From: a bacterium
Lineage (GTDB): Bacteria; Zhuqueibacterota; QNDG01; DSAB01
Assembly: GCA_016931965.1 (NCBI GenBank)
Contig: JAFGDT010000079.1
Span: 62,001 to 126,000, forward strand
Direction: 5' to 3'
DNA: 64,000 bases
The notes under the pieces are model-generated. The model was not told where the DNA came from and searched no databases. It worked only from the letters and a program-made list of their open reading frames with translations. Below are positions 15,977-24,364 of this stretch, one piece after another. Position 1 is the first letter of the stretch, and the number at the start of each line of letters is the position of its first letter. The translations under genes were made by a program, and so were the position numbers.

Positions 15977-17784
15977 ATCCGCTCCTTTATCCCATTGCTG
16001 TACCGATTCTGTTGGGTTTGATCTGTTTGATCATCCCGCGTAGAGCGAAATTTGTTCATGAGATCATCGCTTTGATCGGGTCGGCAATGACTTTCGGATT
16101 GCTGATTTGGATTTTTACATTAAAACCCTTTGAATTTTTAATGGACGGTTCGATTATACTACGCGTCGATCAATTGAGTGGATTTATTCTTTTAGCTTCC
16201 GGTCTTTTTGGTTTCTTAATCACCCTTTATTCATTCAAATTCATGAAAGAAGCCAACCGATCCACTGTTTATTATGGCTCTATATTGTGGACATTGGGAG
16301 CGGCGTGTGGCGCTCTGATGGCCAATCATCTTGTTGTATTGCTGGTTTTCTGGGGATTTTTGGGGATCACTCTTTATCTTCTCATACTTACAGGGGGTAA
16401 CTTAGCCGCAGATGCTGCCAAAAAAACATTGATTATTATCGGAGGCAGTGATGCACTGATGCTACTGAGTATTGCATTTATCTATTCGGTCACTTCTTCA
16501 TTTGATATCAGCACCATGCAACTTTCGGCCGGTAATCCCTTAATCATCTTGGCATTTATCCTTCTGGCTGTGGGGGCGTTCGCCAAAGCGGGTGCCATGC
16601 CTATGCATACCTGGATTCCTGATGTAGCTGAAACGGCTCCTATTCCTGTTACGGCCTATTTGCCTGCCGCTTTGGATAAGCTATTGGGTATCTATTTGTT
16701 GGGTAGGATGTGTCTCTATATGTTTGAAATGTCAAGATTGATGAATCTTTTTTTAATGATCGTAGGGTCTGTGACCATCATAGCAGCTGTGATGATGGCA
16801 CTGATTCAACATGATATGAGACGTTTGTTGGCCTATCATGCTGTTTCTCAAGTTGGTTATATGATATTGGGTATGGGAACGGGGAGTCCCGTCGGTATTG
16901 CTGGCGGTATTTTCCATATGCTGAATCATTCTATCTATAAATCCTGTCTCTTTCTGTCCGGTGGCAGTGTTCAGCATCGAACGGGAACGACCGATTTGGA
17001 TCGGTTGGGCGGGCTTGGAAGAATGATGCCGATTACGTTCTCCTCGTTTCTTATTGCAGCTTTTGCCATTTCTGGAATTCCACCCTTCAATGGATTTGTC
17101 TCAAAATGGATGATTTATCAGGGATTGGTTGAATTGGGACAGGTTGGTGACAAGCTTTGGATAATCTGGCTTGTGGCTGCCATGTTTGGCAGTGGATTGA
17201 CTTTAGCCAGTTTTATGAAACTGACACATTCTGTTTTTCTCGGTGTTCCTTCGCAATCGGTCGAGTCAAAAAAGATTAAAGAGGTCGGCATTGGGATGAC
17301 TGTTCCGATGGTTGTCCTGGCCCTGCTCTGTGTGATATTCGGTATTTTCGCTTATTCTGTACCTTTAAAGAACTTCATTTTACCAGCAGTAGGGAATGTA
17401 TCCTATTTGGGTATCTGGGATCCTGGTCTCGCCACGGTTATGATTCTTGTTGGATTGGTTGTTGGACTTTTCATTTATTACTTGATGGGAAATGTCAAGA
17501 TAGGTCGCGAAGCGAATAGTTTTATCGGCGGTGAACATTTGCCTACAGAAACCCGTGTAACAGGAACCGGTTTTTACAATACGATTCGTGAATTTGGTTT
17601 GTTTCGATATTTGTACCGCTGGGCTGAGGCGAAATGGTTTGATATCTATGATCAATTGTATCAGTTGGCTATGAATGTGGGAAGATTTTTTGGTAAAGCA
17701 CATGTTGGAATATTTACTGTCTATATGGTTTGGGTCTTGGTGGGTTTAACCTTATTATTTGTTTTTTTGATGGGGAGGTGGTAG
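15973..17784 (+). CDS. Antiporter-like subunit, NuoL/MrpA N-terminal type
   Basis: A 603-residue membrane protein with about 14-16 hydrophobic segments, of the proton-conducting transporter family. The family features seen include a lysine-bearing AFAKAGAMPMHTWIPDVAETAPIPV in complex-I-like context, the QHDMRRLLAYHAVSQVGYMILG stretch (read here in part), FHMLNHSIYKSCLFLSGG and GIPPFNGFVSKW. It corresponds to the N-terminal part of MrpA; the C-terminal part is encoded by the next gene, so MrpA is split. It overlaps the large-subunit gene by four bases, joining the hydrogenase and Mrp parts of the operon. Confidence 0.9.
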   Translation: MNPLLYPIAVPILLGLICLIIPRRAKFVHEIIALIGSAMTFGLLIWIFTLKPFEFLMDGSIILRVDQLSGFILLASGLFGFLITLYSFKFMKEANRSTVYYGSILWTLGAACGALMANHLVVLLVFWGFLGITLYLLILTGGNLAADAAKKTLIIIGGSDALMLLSIAFIYSVTSSFDISTMQLSAGNPLIILAFILLAVGAFAKAGAMPMHTWIPDVAETAPIPVTAYLPAALDKLLGIYLLGRMCLYMFEMSRLMNLFLMIVGSVTIIAAVMMALIQHDMRRLLAYHAVSQVGYMILGMGTGSPVGIAGGIFHMLNHSIYKSCLFLSGGSVQHRTGTTDLDRLGGLGRMMPITFSSFLIAAFAISGIPPFNGFVSKWMIYQGLVELGQVGDKLWIIWLVAAMFGSGLTLASFMKLTHSVFLGVPSQSVESKKIKEVGIGMTVPMVVLALLCVIFGIFAYSVPLKNFILPAVGNVSYLGIWDPGLATVMILVGLVVGLFIYYLMGNVKIGREANSFIGGEHLPTETRVTGTGFYNTIREFGLFRYLYRWAEAKWFDIYDQLYQLAMNVGRFFGKAHVGIFTVYMVWVLVGLTLLFVFLMGRW

Positions 17785-17787
17785 TCG

Positions 17788-18324
17788 ATGTTGACGTCCC
17801 TCATCCTTCTTCTTGTTTTAATGATTCTCGGAGCCATTGTCGCTCTGGAAAGCAAAGATTTGTTATCAGGGATTATATCACTGGGCATTATCGGATTTGC
17901 ACTGACCGTTATTTTTATCGTTTTACAGGCTCCCGATTTGGCTATTGTTCAGATCATTGTTGAGACGTTAACGCTTGTGATTCTCATTGCGGCTGTTTTA
18001 AAAACAACACGGAAAGATACTTCTGAAAAAACAGATACGGTTAAGATTATATTATGGATAACCGGACTGGTTTGTGTCATTGTTTTTATGTTGGCTGCTG
18101 TCAAAGCATTACAGTATTTGCCCGAATTTGGTTCGGCTGAGTCACTTAGAATGGCCAAGGTCTATATTGATCAAGGACTGGCGCTTACAGGAGCGAGTAA
18201 TCTCGTCGCTGCAGTCATCCTGGATTTTCGTGGTTATGATACATTGGGTGAAGCAACCGTTCTTTTTACTTCTGTTGTGGGTATTATAGCCGTTCTTCGT
18301 ACGGTGGGGAGGAAGCAATCATGA
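17788..18324 (+). CDS. MbhD-MbhE fused subunit (MrpA C-terminal part)
   Basis: A 178-residue membrane protein with about six hydrophobic segments. The first half has the DUF4040/MbhD pattern (LQAPDLAIVQIIVETLTLV). The second half has the MbhE/MrpA C-terminal pattern (SNLVAAVILDFRGYDTLGEA). In archaeal Mbh these are two proteins; here they are one. It is part of the ion-translocation module and overlaps the MrpB gene by four bases. Confidence 0.88.
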   Translation: MLTSLILLLVLMILGAIVALESKDLLSGIISLGIIGFALTVIFIVLQAPDLAIVQIIVETLTLVILIAAVLKTTRKDTSEKTDTVKIILWITGLVCVIVFMLAAVKALQYLPEFGSAESLRMAKVYIDQGLALTGASNLVAAVILDFRGYDTLGEATVLFTSVVGIIAVLRTVGRKQS

Positions 18325-18764
18325 AAGGTATGACGCTGATTGTGAAACAGATATCGCAACTGATGGTTCCCTCCATATTCCTGTTGGGCATCTATGTCAT
18401 TCTGCACGGCCATCTAACACCCGGAGGAGGGTTTGCGGGAGGTATTTTGATTGCCGGGTGTTTTGTGTTGCTTGTACTTGCCTATGGGTCTGATGAAGTG
18501 AAAAGTGAAGTGAGAAAATGGCGGGCTTCCTTCTCTGAAAGTCTCGGTATCTTTATGTTTTGGTTTTTGGCTGTTTTGGGATTGGTGCAGGGCTCTTACT
18601 TTTTTTATAATATTATAGCAAAAATCAATCCAGGACATCCCGGTCAACTTTTTAGTGCGGGTATTATTCCTTTGTGTAATATGGCTATTGGGATAGAGGT
18701 AGCCGGTGCATTGTTCGCTATTTTTATTACATTGGCCGTTTTGAAGGCGGGGGAAAAGTTATGA
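18321..18764 (+). CDS. mrpB: Na+/H+ antiporter subunit MrpB/MbhF-like
   Basis: A 147-residue membrane protein with four hydrophobic segments. The hallmark GHLTPGGGFAGGILIAG lies at residues 31-47. It ends with FAIFITLAVLKAG. It belongs to the cation/proton exchange module and overlaps its neighbours on both sides by four bases. Confidence 0.92.
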   Translation: MKGMTLIVKQISQLMVPSIFLLGIYVILHGHLTPGGGFAGGILIAGCFVLLVLAYGSDEVKSEVRKWRASFSESLGIFMFWFLAVLGLVQGSYFFYNIIAKINPGHPGQLFSAGIIPLCNMAIGIEVAGALFAIFITLAVLKAGEKL

Positions 18765-19105
18765 TCGTGTATGTTTTAGCTATTCTTCTCTTTTTAATCG
18801 GTTTATATGGTATTGTCGTTAAACGGAACCTAATTAAAATAGTCATCAGTTTGATGATTATGGAGTATGCCATCAATCTCTTTTTTGCCTTGATTGGATA
18901 TCGTGAAGGCGGAGCAGCACCGATACATACAGAAGAATTGGGTGATAATATGGTATTATTTGTTGATCCATTGCCTCAGGCACTGGTATTAACGGCTATC
19001 GTTATCGGTTTGGGTACAACAGCGCTGCTGGTTTCTTTTGCGGTGCGCATCTATGAGAAGTATGACACTTTTGATGTGCGAAAAATCAGGAAGCTTCGCG
19101 GATGA
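18761..19105 (+). CDS. mrpC: Na+/H+ antiporter subunit MrpC/MbhG-like (NuoK family)
   Basis: A 114-residue protein with three hydrophobic segments, the NuoK/MrpC size and topology. The conserved stretches are GLYGIVVKRNLIKIVISLMI and DPLPQALVLTAIVIG. It lies between MrpB and MrpD with four-base overlaps. Confidence 0.93.
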   Translation: MIVYVLAILLFLIGLYGIVVKRNLIKIVISLMIMEYAINLFFALIGYREGGAAPIHTEELGDNMVLFVDPLPQALVLTAIVIGLGTTALLVSFAVRIYEKYDTFDVRKIRKLRG

Positions 19106-20601
19106 ATGTATTACCTTTATTTGTTGCTATTCCTTTAGGAGCAGCGTTTCTAACGCCGATTTTATCGAAAGCAGGGAATAGAATATCGGCTGTATTAGGA
19201 CTTTGTGCCAACGGATTCATTATGGGATTATCCATATGGATAATTCAGTATTCCAAAGATACAATAGTCTATTTTGCCGGAGGGTGGCAACCGATTGCCG
19301 GTATCCCGATTGGTATTGCCATGGTCATGGATGGATTAACTGTCGTTATGCTTTTGATCATCAATGTTGTGGGATTCTTTGCGATGCTCTACTCATTAAA
19401 TTACATGACCCGCTATACAGAAACCGGTAAATACTACACACTCTTTTTATTAATGATGGGCGGTTTGAATGGTGTTGTTCTGTCCGGTGATTTGTTCAAT
19501 CTTTTTGTGTTTCTGGAAATTACGGCGATCGCCTCTTATTCATTGGTTGCATTCGGTGTGGAAGCAGAAGAATTGGAGGCATCTTTTAAATATCAGGTAC
19601 TTGGTGGTACCGCTTCTGCGATGATTTTATTGGGCATTGCTGTTTTTTATCAACTCACAGGGACTCTGAACTTGGCCGATGCTTCTCGGGTCATCGAGGG
19701 TATTGGATTGAATCCAGCAGTGATCTTTGTCGGGATATTATTTCTGGTCGGATTCAGTTTAAAGGCTGCTTTGATGCCTTTTCATGCATGGCTTCCCGAT
19801 GCCCATCCATCAGCTCCTGCACCGATATCGGCGATGCTTTCCGGCGTTGTGATTAAAGTATTGGGTGTTTATACGCTTATTCGAATGTTTTTCAATATTT
19901 TTGGAATCGGCCGCATGTCGTTTGTGCTTATCGTTTTTCTTATTTTAGGCACTTTATCCATGGTAGCAGGTGCATTCCTTGCACTCAGCCAAAAGGATTT
20001 TAAAAGACTTTTAGCCTATTCATCAATCAGTCAAATCGGCTATGTGATATTTGCCTTTGGGTTGGGAACGCCGCTTGGATTTTTAGGTGGATTGTTCCAT
20101 TTAATCAATCACGCTTCTTTTAAATCGCTTTTGTTTCTCAATTCCGGTGCTGTTGTTTATCGTACAGATAATCGAGATATGGAAAAAATGGGTGGTTTTT
20201 CTCAGCGTATGCCAGTCACGGGAACCACTTCTCTCATGGGTTCACTTTCGATCGGTGGAATTCCTCCCCTTGGAGGCTTCTGGAGCAAGCTGGTTATTGT
20301 CATTGCAGCTGTGGAAAGTCATCATTTTATTCTTGCCGGTATAGCCGTATTGACCAGTATCATTACATTAGCTTATTATTTAAAAGTTCAGAAAATGACT
20401 TTTTTCGGTAAGTTATCCGACCTATATAAAGGGGTCAAAGAGGTGCCTGTATTGATGTGTGTTTCAATGGTTACATTGGCTATTTTGAGTTTGGGTCTGG
20501 GAGTCCTTTTGCTTCCCCAGTTGAGAAATATCATTCTGGATCCTGCGGTTAATGTGATTGCAGGGGGGTTGGATTATGCGAAAATGGTACTGGGAGGATG
20601 A
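19102..20601 (+). CDS. mrpD: Na+/H+ antiporter subunit MrpD/MbhH-like
   Basis: A 499-residue antiporter-like protein with about 14 hydrophobic segments. It shows the conserved glutamate region FNLFVFLEITAIASYSLVA, the lysine region GFSLKAALMPFHAWLPDAHP, SQKDFKRLLAYSSISQIGY and GGIPPLGGFWSK. It is the second large antiporter subunit in the operon beside the MrpA-like one at 15973. In Mbh this subunit contacts the NuoH-like anchor. Confidence 0.94.
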   Translation: MNVLPLFVAIPLGAAFLTPILSKAGNRISAVLGLCANGFIMGLSIWIIQYSKDTIVYFAGGWQPIAGIPIGIAMVMDGLTVVMLLIINVVGFFAMLYSLNYMTRYTETGKYYTLFLLMMGGLNGVVLSGDLFNLFVFLEITAIASYSLVAFGVEAEELEASFKYQVLGGTASAMILLGIAVFYQLTGTLNLADASRVIEGIGLNPAVIFVGILFLVGFSLKAALMPFHAWLPDAHPSAPAPISAMLSGVVIKVLGVYTLIRMFFNIFGIGRMSFVLIVFLILGTLSMVAGAFLALSQKDFKRLLAYSSISQIGYVIFAFGLGTPLGFLGGLFHLINHASFKSLLFLNSGAVVYRTDNRDMEKMGGFSQRMPVTGTTSLMGSLSIGGIPPLGGFWSKLVIVIAAVESHHFILAGIAVLTSIITLAYYLKVQKMTFFGKLSDLYKGVKEVPVLMCVSMVTLAILSLGLGVLLLPQLRNIILDPAVNVIAGGLDYAKMVLGG

Positions 20602-21088
20602 GGTGCGAAAGATCATATTAATATTTTGGTCATTGATCGTTTGGTTGTTATTAACCTGGACGTTAAACTTGCAGAATGTTATTGTGGGTGGTGTTGTTGC
20701 AATCACCGTTGGATTGATTTTTGGAAATCTTTTTGTTACAGCGCCCTTGAAAATCTTTCAATTTCGAAGGTGGTTGTGGTTTATTTTATATATTCCTGTT
20801 TTTATCTGGGAGATGACCAAGGCCAATTTCGATGTTGCTTATCGGGTACTTCACCCGAAATTACCCATCACGCCCGGAATCGTGAAAGTGAAAACAAAAA
20901 TCAAATCGGAAATGGGAAAAGTCATTTTAGCCAATTCGATTACACTGACTCCGGGTACGTTTACGATCGATTTAAAAGATGAATATCTCTACATTCACTG
21001 GATCAATGTGCGGTATAAGGACATTGAAAAAGCGACTCAGGAAATTGTAGGCCGTTTTGAAAAATATCTAATTAAAATTTTTGATTGA
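20576..21088 (+). CDS. mrpE: Na+/H+ antiporter subunit MrpE/MbhA-like
   Basis: A 170-residue protein with two or three N-terminal hydrophobic segments and a cytoplasmic C-terminal domain. The family motifs are the ANSITLTPGTFTIDL stretch and YIHWINV. The ATG at 20576 has a run of G before it as a ribosome site and overlaps the MrpD gene by 26 bases. Confidence 0.92.
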   Translation: MRKWYWEDEVRKIILIFWSLIVWLLLTWTLNLQNVIVGGVVAITVGLIFGNLFVTAPLKIFQFRRWLWFILYIPVFIWEMTKANFDVAYRVLHPKLPITPGIVKVKTKIKSEMGKVILANSITLTPGTFTIDLKDEYLYIHWINVRYKDIEKATQEIVGRFEKYLIKIFD

Positions 21089-21092
21089 GAGC

Positions 21093-21350
21093 ATGATGAA
21101 TACTTTTTTTATTATACTGATTGGATGTTGCTTTGCCTGTCTTATTCGAGCATGGCGCGGTCCGTCCATACCAGACAGAATGGTAGCCATTGATATTTTA
21201 GGGACACTGGCTGTGGGTATGACGGCAATCTGGGCAGTGATTACAGAGCGGAGTTTTCTCATTGATGTGGCATTGGCATGGATATTTTTAAGTTTTATTG
21301 GTACGTTGGCTCTTGCTAAATATTTGTCTCATAAAACTTTAGACGAGTAG
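21093..21350 (+). CDS. mrpF: Na+/H+ antiporter subunit MrpF/MbhB-like
   Basis: An 85-residue protein with three hydrophobic segments. The signature RAWRGPSIPDRMVAIDILGT is present near the N-terminus. An upstream TTG at 21081 in the same frame overlaps the MrpE stop; the ATG at 21093 is preferred, being preceded by a GAG-containing stretch. Confidence 0.92.
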   Translation: MMNTFFIILIGCCFACLIRAWRGPSIPDRMVAIDILGTLAVGMTAIWAVITERSFLIDVALAWIFLSFIGTLALAKYLSHKTLDE

Positions 21351-21354
21351 ATAT

Positions 21355-21702
21355 ATGAGCTGGAATGAACTCATTGGTATCATTATTGTTGGAGTAGGTA
21401 TCGCATTCGATGCTTTCGGATGCTTGGGATTGCTTCGATTACCTACGGTTTACAACCGCCTCCAAGCGGGAACAAAATGCGTTACATTTGGAACATGTGG
21501 AATTCTTTTCGGTGTTTTCATGATGAAAGGATTTTCAAGCATGGGCATTAAAGCCCTCGTCGGTATCCCTTTTGTTTTGCTCACGGCACCAGTGGGTGCT
21601 CATGCCGTTGCGAGGGGTGCTCATATATTTGGAGTCAAATTGTGGGATAAAAAGGTCATCGATCAATACGAAAAAGATCGTGGTGGAAAACCGAGATTGT
21701 AA
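21355..21702 (+). CDS. mrpG: Na+/H+ antiporter subunit MrpG/MbhC-like
   Basis: A 115-residue protein with three hydrophobic segments. The signature GCLGLLRLPTVYNRLQAGTK is at about residues 22-41, followed by LLTAPVGAHAVARGAH. It completes an A-to-G Mrp set within the hydrogenase operon. Confidence 0.93.
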   Translation: MSWNELIGIIIVGVGIAFDAFGCLGLLRLPTVYNRLQAGTKCVTFGTCGILFGVFMMKGFSSMGIKALVGIPFVLLTAPVGAHAVARGAHIFGVKLWDKKVIDQYEKDRGGKPRL

Positions 21703-21713
21703 TTGGAATTGAT

Positions 21714-22334
21714 ATGAGATATCCAAAATTAAGAGAACTTAAAGAGGCAATTAAATCACTTTTTTCGAAACCGTATACATCAAAATTTCCATTTAAACCC
21801 CATGAGGCTTTTGATGGTTTTCGAGGCAAACCGGAGTATTTTGATGAATATTGTGTCGGTTGTGGTGCCTGTGCAGAGGTTTGTCCCGGGAATGCCATAA
21901 AACGAATTGATCCTATCGAACCCGTAAAGAACAAAACAGAACCACAGATGCGAAGAATGGAACTTCGTTATGATATGTGCAATTTCTGTGGTAACTGTGA
22001 AGCACACTGTATTACTGAAAAAGGTATTCAGTTGACAAAACAGTTCAACCTTGCGCTGTTTGATCGGAAACTTGCCGTGGAAGAGATAGAAAAAGAGCTG
22101 GTTATTTGCGAACTCTGTGGTACGATATTGACCGCAAAAGATCATTTGCGCTGGTTGGCCAGAAAATTAGGGACATTGGCTTATGGAAATCCAACCCTCC
22201 TGTTGGTTTCTCAGCGTGAGCTCATTCCTGTTGAATCGGGGAATCAAGGAGCGGAAATGCGGAGGCCCGATATATTTAAAGTGTTGTGTCCAAAATGTAG
22301 ACACCAAATCATGTTAAAGGATATCTGGGGATAA
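21714..22334 (+). CDS. NuoI/MbhN/HycF-like iron-sulfur subunit
   Basis: A 206-residue peripheral iron-sulfur protein. Two [4Fe-4S] motifs are present: CVGCGACAEVCPGNAI near residues 47-62 and CNFCGNCEAHCIT near 90-102. The C-terminal third has a further pair of CxxC motifs (CELCG and CPKCR) that looks like a zinc-ribbon or rubredoxin-like site, as in HycF/HyfH-type subunits. It links the outer ferredoxin input to the small subunit's cluster. It is the last gene of the membrane hydrogenase operon, far from the other hydrogenase subunits, and a terminator follows. Confidence 0.9.
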   Translation: MRYPKLRELKEAIKSLFSKPYTSKFPFKPHEAFDGFRGKPEYFDEYCVGCGACAEVCPGNAIKRIDPIEPVKNKTEPQMRRMELRYDMCNFCGNCEAHCITEKGIQLTKQFNLALFDRKLAVEEIEKELVICELCGTILTAKDHLRWLARKLGTLAYGNPTLLLVSQRELIPVESGNQGAEMRRPDIFKVLCPKCRHQIMLKDIWG

Positions 22335-22362
22335 AAAAGGTACTCCCCTTATTGTGAATATC

Positions 22363-22393
22363 AATCTCATCTGATTCAAGATGGGATTTTTTT
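22363..22393 (+). terminator. Terminator of the membrane hydrogenase operon
   Basis: A ten-base-pair stem (AATCTCATCT at 22363-22372 with AGATGGGATT at 22379-22388, one G-T pair) has a six-base loop and runs into seven T residues. It lies 28 bases after the NuoI-like stop. Confidence 0.8.
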
Positions 22394-22411
22394 ATTGTTG
22401 GATTGCATTCA

Positions 22412-22681
22412 ATGACTGTATTGGGTTTTTTCATATTGTTGCTTGTAGCCGCAGTTTGCGGATCAATTGGGGCAAGTATTGCGGGATATTCACCCGGAGG
22501 TTGTCTAACCAGTATTGTTCTCGGATTAGCAGGTGCATTGATTGGCACCTGGATGAGCAGGGAATTGGGAGTGGCAGATTTCCTCACGATTCAGCGCATA
22601 CCCATATTATGGTCGATTGTGGGTTCAGCATTATTTGTAGCCATCATCGGATTTTTATCGGGAAGGAGGCGTAAGAAATAA
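22412..22681 (+). CDS. GlsB/YeaQ/YmgE-family small membrane protein
   Basis: An 89-residue protein with three hydrophobic segments rich in glycine (GSIGASIAG, GLAGALIGTWM) and a basic C-terminus GRRRKK. This is the pattern of the transglycosylase-associated GlsB/YeaQ family, which is linked to envelope or general stress; its molecular activity is not known. An in-frame TTG at 22403 is an alternative start. It sits directly after the terminator and 14 bases before the propeller gene. Confidence 0.82.
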   Translation: MTVLGFFILLLVAAVCGSIGASIAGYSPGGCLTSIVLGLAGALIGTWMSRELGVADFLTIQRIPILWSIVGSALFVAIIGFLSGRRRKK

Positions 22682-22695
22682 AGACTTTAGATGAA

Positions 22696-24351
22696 ATGGA
22701 TCAACATATGATGAAGTGGCATTTAAAAACCTGTGTTTTGGTTTTATCTCTCGCGCTACAAACCGTTACGGCTCAAGATATACCCGATCGTGAAATTCAT
22801 TACAGATACGGTGATTGGATCAGTTATCCGGTCATGCGTTATATTCATTCGATTGTTTTGGGACCGCAGTATATCTATTTTGGAACAACGGGAGGTATCT
22901 CACGGTATCATTTCTTTAAAAATGCGTGGGAATTTCCATTCACGGTAAGCGATGGATTGGAAAATGGTTATGTCCACGTTCTGGCATATGATTTTAATTC
23001 GGGAATCCTCTGGTGTGCGACAGACGTCGGATTGAGTTACTGGGTCACAGGTGTTGATGAACGGAGAAATATATCCTATCAGAGCTTGAACGTAAATACT
23101 ATAACATCTATAGGTATTGGCGATGAATATGTATGGTTGGAGAGCTCGGGAAGGATATTGAGAGGGGATCGGTTTGGATTTTATTTCCGGAACGCAACAG
23201 AAGAGGAGTCCATTGCCGATCAAGTTCGATGGTCGGGTGATTTAGCCAAGAAAAGTGAAGAACAACTCCCGGAATTATTTATGGAGGCCGGATATCTTTT
23301 TCATTCAAATGGAACTATTCTTGATCGTGAACTGCGCGAATATGCAATCACTGATTTTTACCAAGATGATTTCAACCGGTTGTGGCTGGCCACATGGGGA
23401 TTGGGGGGAGGAGTCGCTGATGTAAAGACCGATTATTTGACTCTTCTGCCTTTCGGTCCTTATATTTCAGATGTGAAAGCCATGGCATGGGATGGATGGG
23501 GCATGTGGTTGGGAGGTCATCACCCTTCTCTGGAGACGGGGGGAATTACATGGTGGGACATGGAAAATGGAGAATGGATTTATTTTGAGGCGAGATATCT
23601 ATCCCAACTCAAAAGTGATGAAGTGAATTCGATTGCAGTCAGTGATGATGATGTGTGGTTTGGCACAATGGAGGGATTGGGCAGATACGATAAGAAAAAT
23701 GGAACTTGGCGAAATTATACGGTTTATGATAACCTTTGGGACAATCGGGTGAATAGCGTCATATTGGATAATGGGGGGAAAAATATCTGGGTGGGAACAA
23801 CCTGGGGAATCAATCGGATTCGATTGCCGAATATGACTGTCGAACAGATCCGAGATGAAAGGTTGATCCGTCGTACCATCTACCAGTTGGTCGTCGATGG
23901 AAATGATGTCTGGGCAGGAACAGATCGCGGATTGTATCGATATGACAATAAAGATAAGGTGTGGGAATATATTCCCGGTTATCCGGGGATGCTTATCCAA
24001 AAAGTGACCGCCATATCGGTTTTTAAAAATGAGATCTGGTTCGGTACGGATGATGGTGTGCAAGTCTATGATAAACAGACCGGTGAATGGATTGGCTATC
24101 CAGCGGATCATGATTCGATCGACAGGACAATCCACTGTATTTTAGCGGACAGTGGTGCAGTCTGGGTTGGAACAGATCGCGGTGTATTAAAATATCATAA
24201 AAAAGAGAACCGCTGGCGAAGATTTACGACTGATGACGGACTCATTGATAATGTCGTCAATTGGATTTTGTTAGATGGAGATTATGTTTGGTTTGGAACG
24301 GGCGGAGGATTGACCCGATTCTACTGGAATGCACCATACCGAAAGGATTAA
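22696..24351 (+). CDS. Secreted beta-propeller protein, two-component-regulator propeller repeats
   Basis: A 551-residue protein with a signal peptide (hydrophobic CVLVLSLALQTVTA, cleavage near residue 26). About ten repeats of the type DVWFGTMEGLGRYD / WVGTDRGVLKYH follow, spaced by roughly 40-50 residues, as in the periplasmic propellers of hybrid two-component regulators. Here no membrane segment, Y_Y_Y domain or kinase follows, so it is a free propeller. It may bind a ligand or protein in the periplasm. Function unknown. Confidence 0.85.
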   Translation: MDQHMMKWHLKTCVLVLSLALQTVTAQDIPDREIHYRYGDWISYPVMRYIHSIVLGPQYIYFGTTGGISRYHFFKNAWEFPFTVSDGLENGYVHVLAYDFNSGILWCATDVGLSYWVTGVDERRNISYQSLNVNTITSIGIGDEYVWLESSGRILRGDRFGFYFRNATEEESIADQVRWSGDLAKKSEEQLPELFMEAGYLFHSNGTILDRELREYAITDFYQDDFNRLWLATWGLGGGVADVKTDYLTLLPFGPYISDVKAMAWDGWGMWLGGHHPSLETGGITWWDMENGEWIYFEARYLSQLKSDEVNSIAVSDDDVWFGTMEGLGRYDKKNGTWRNYTVYDNLWDNRVNSVILDNGGKNIWVGTTWGINRIRLPNMTVEQIRDERLIRRTIYQLVVDGNDVWAGTDRGLYRYDNKDKVWEYIPGYPGMLIQKVTAISVFKNEIWFGTDDGVQVYDKQTGEWIGYPADHDSIDRTIHCILADSGAVWVGTDRGVLKYHKKENRWRRFTTDDGLIDNVVNWILLDGDYVWFGTGGGLTRFYWNAPYRKD

Positions 24352-24364
24352 GGGTGTTTGATCT

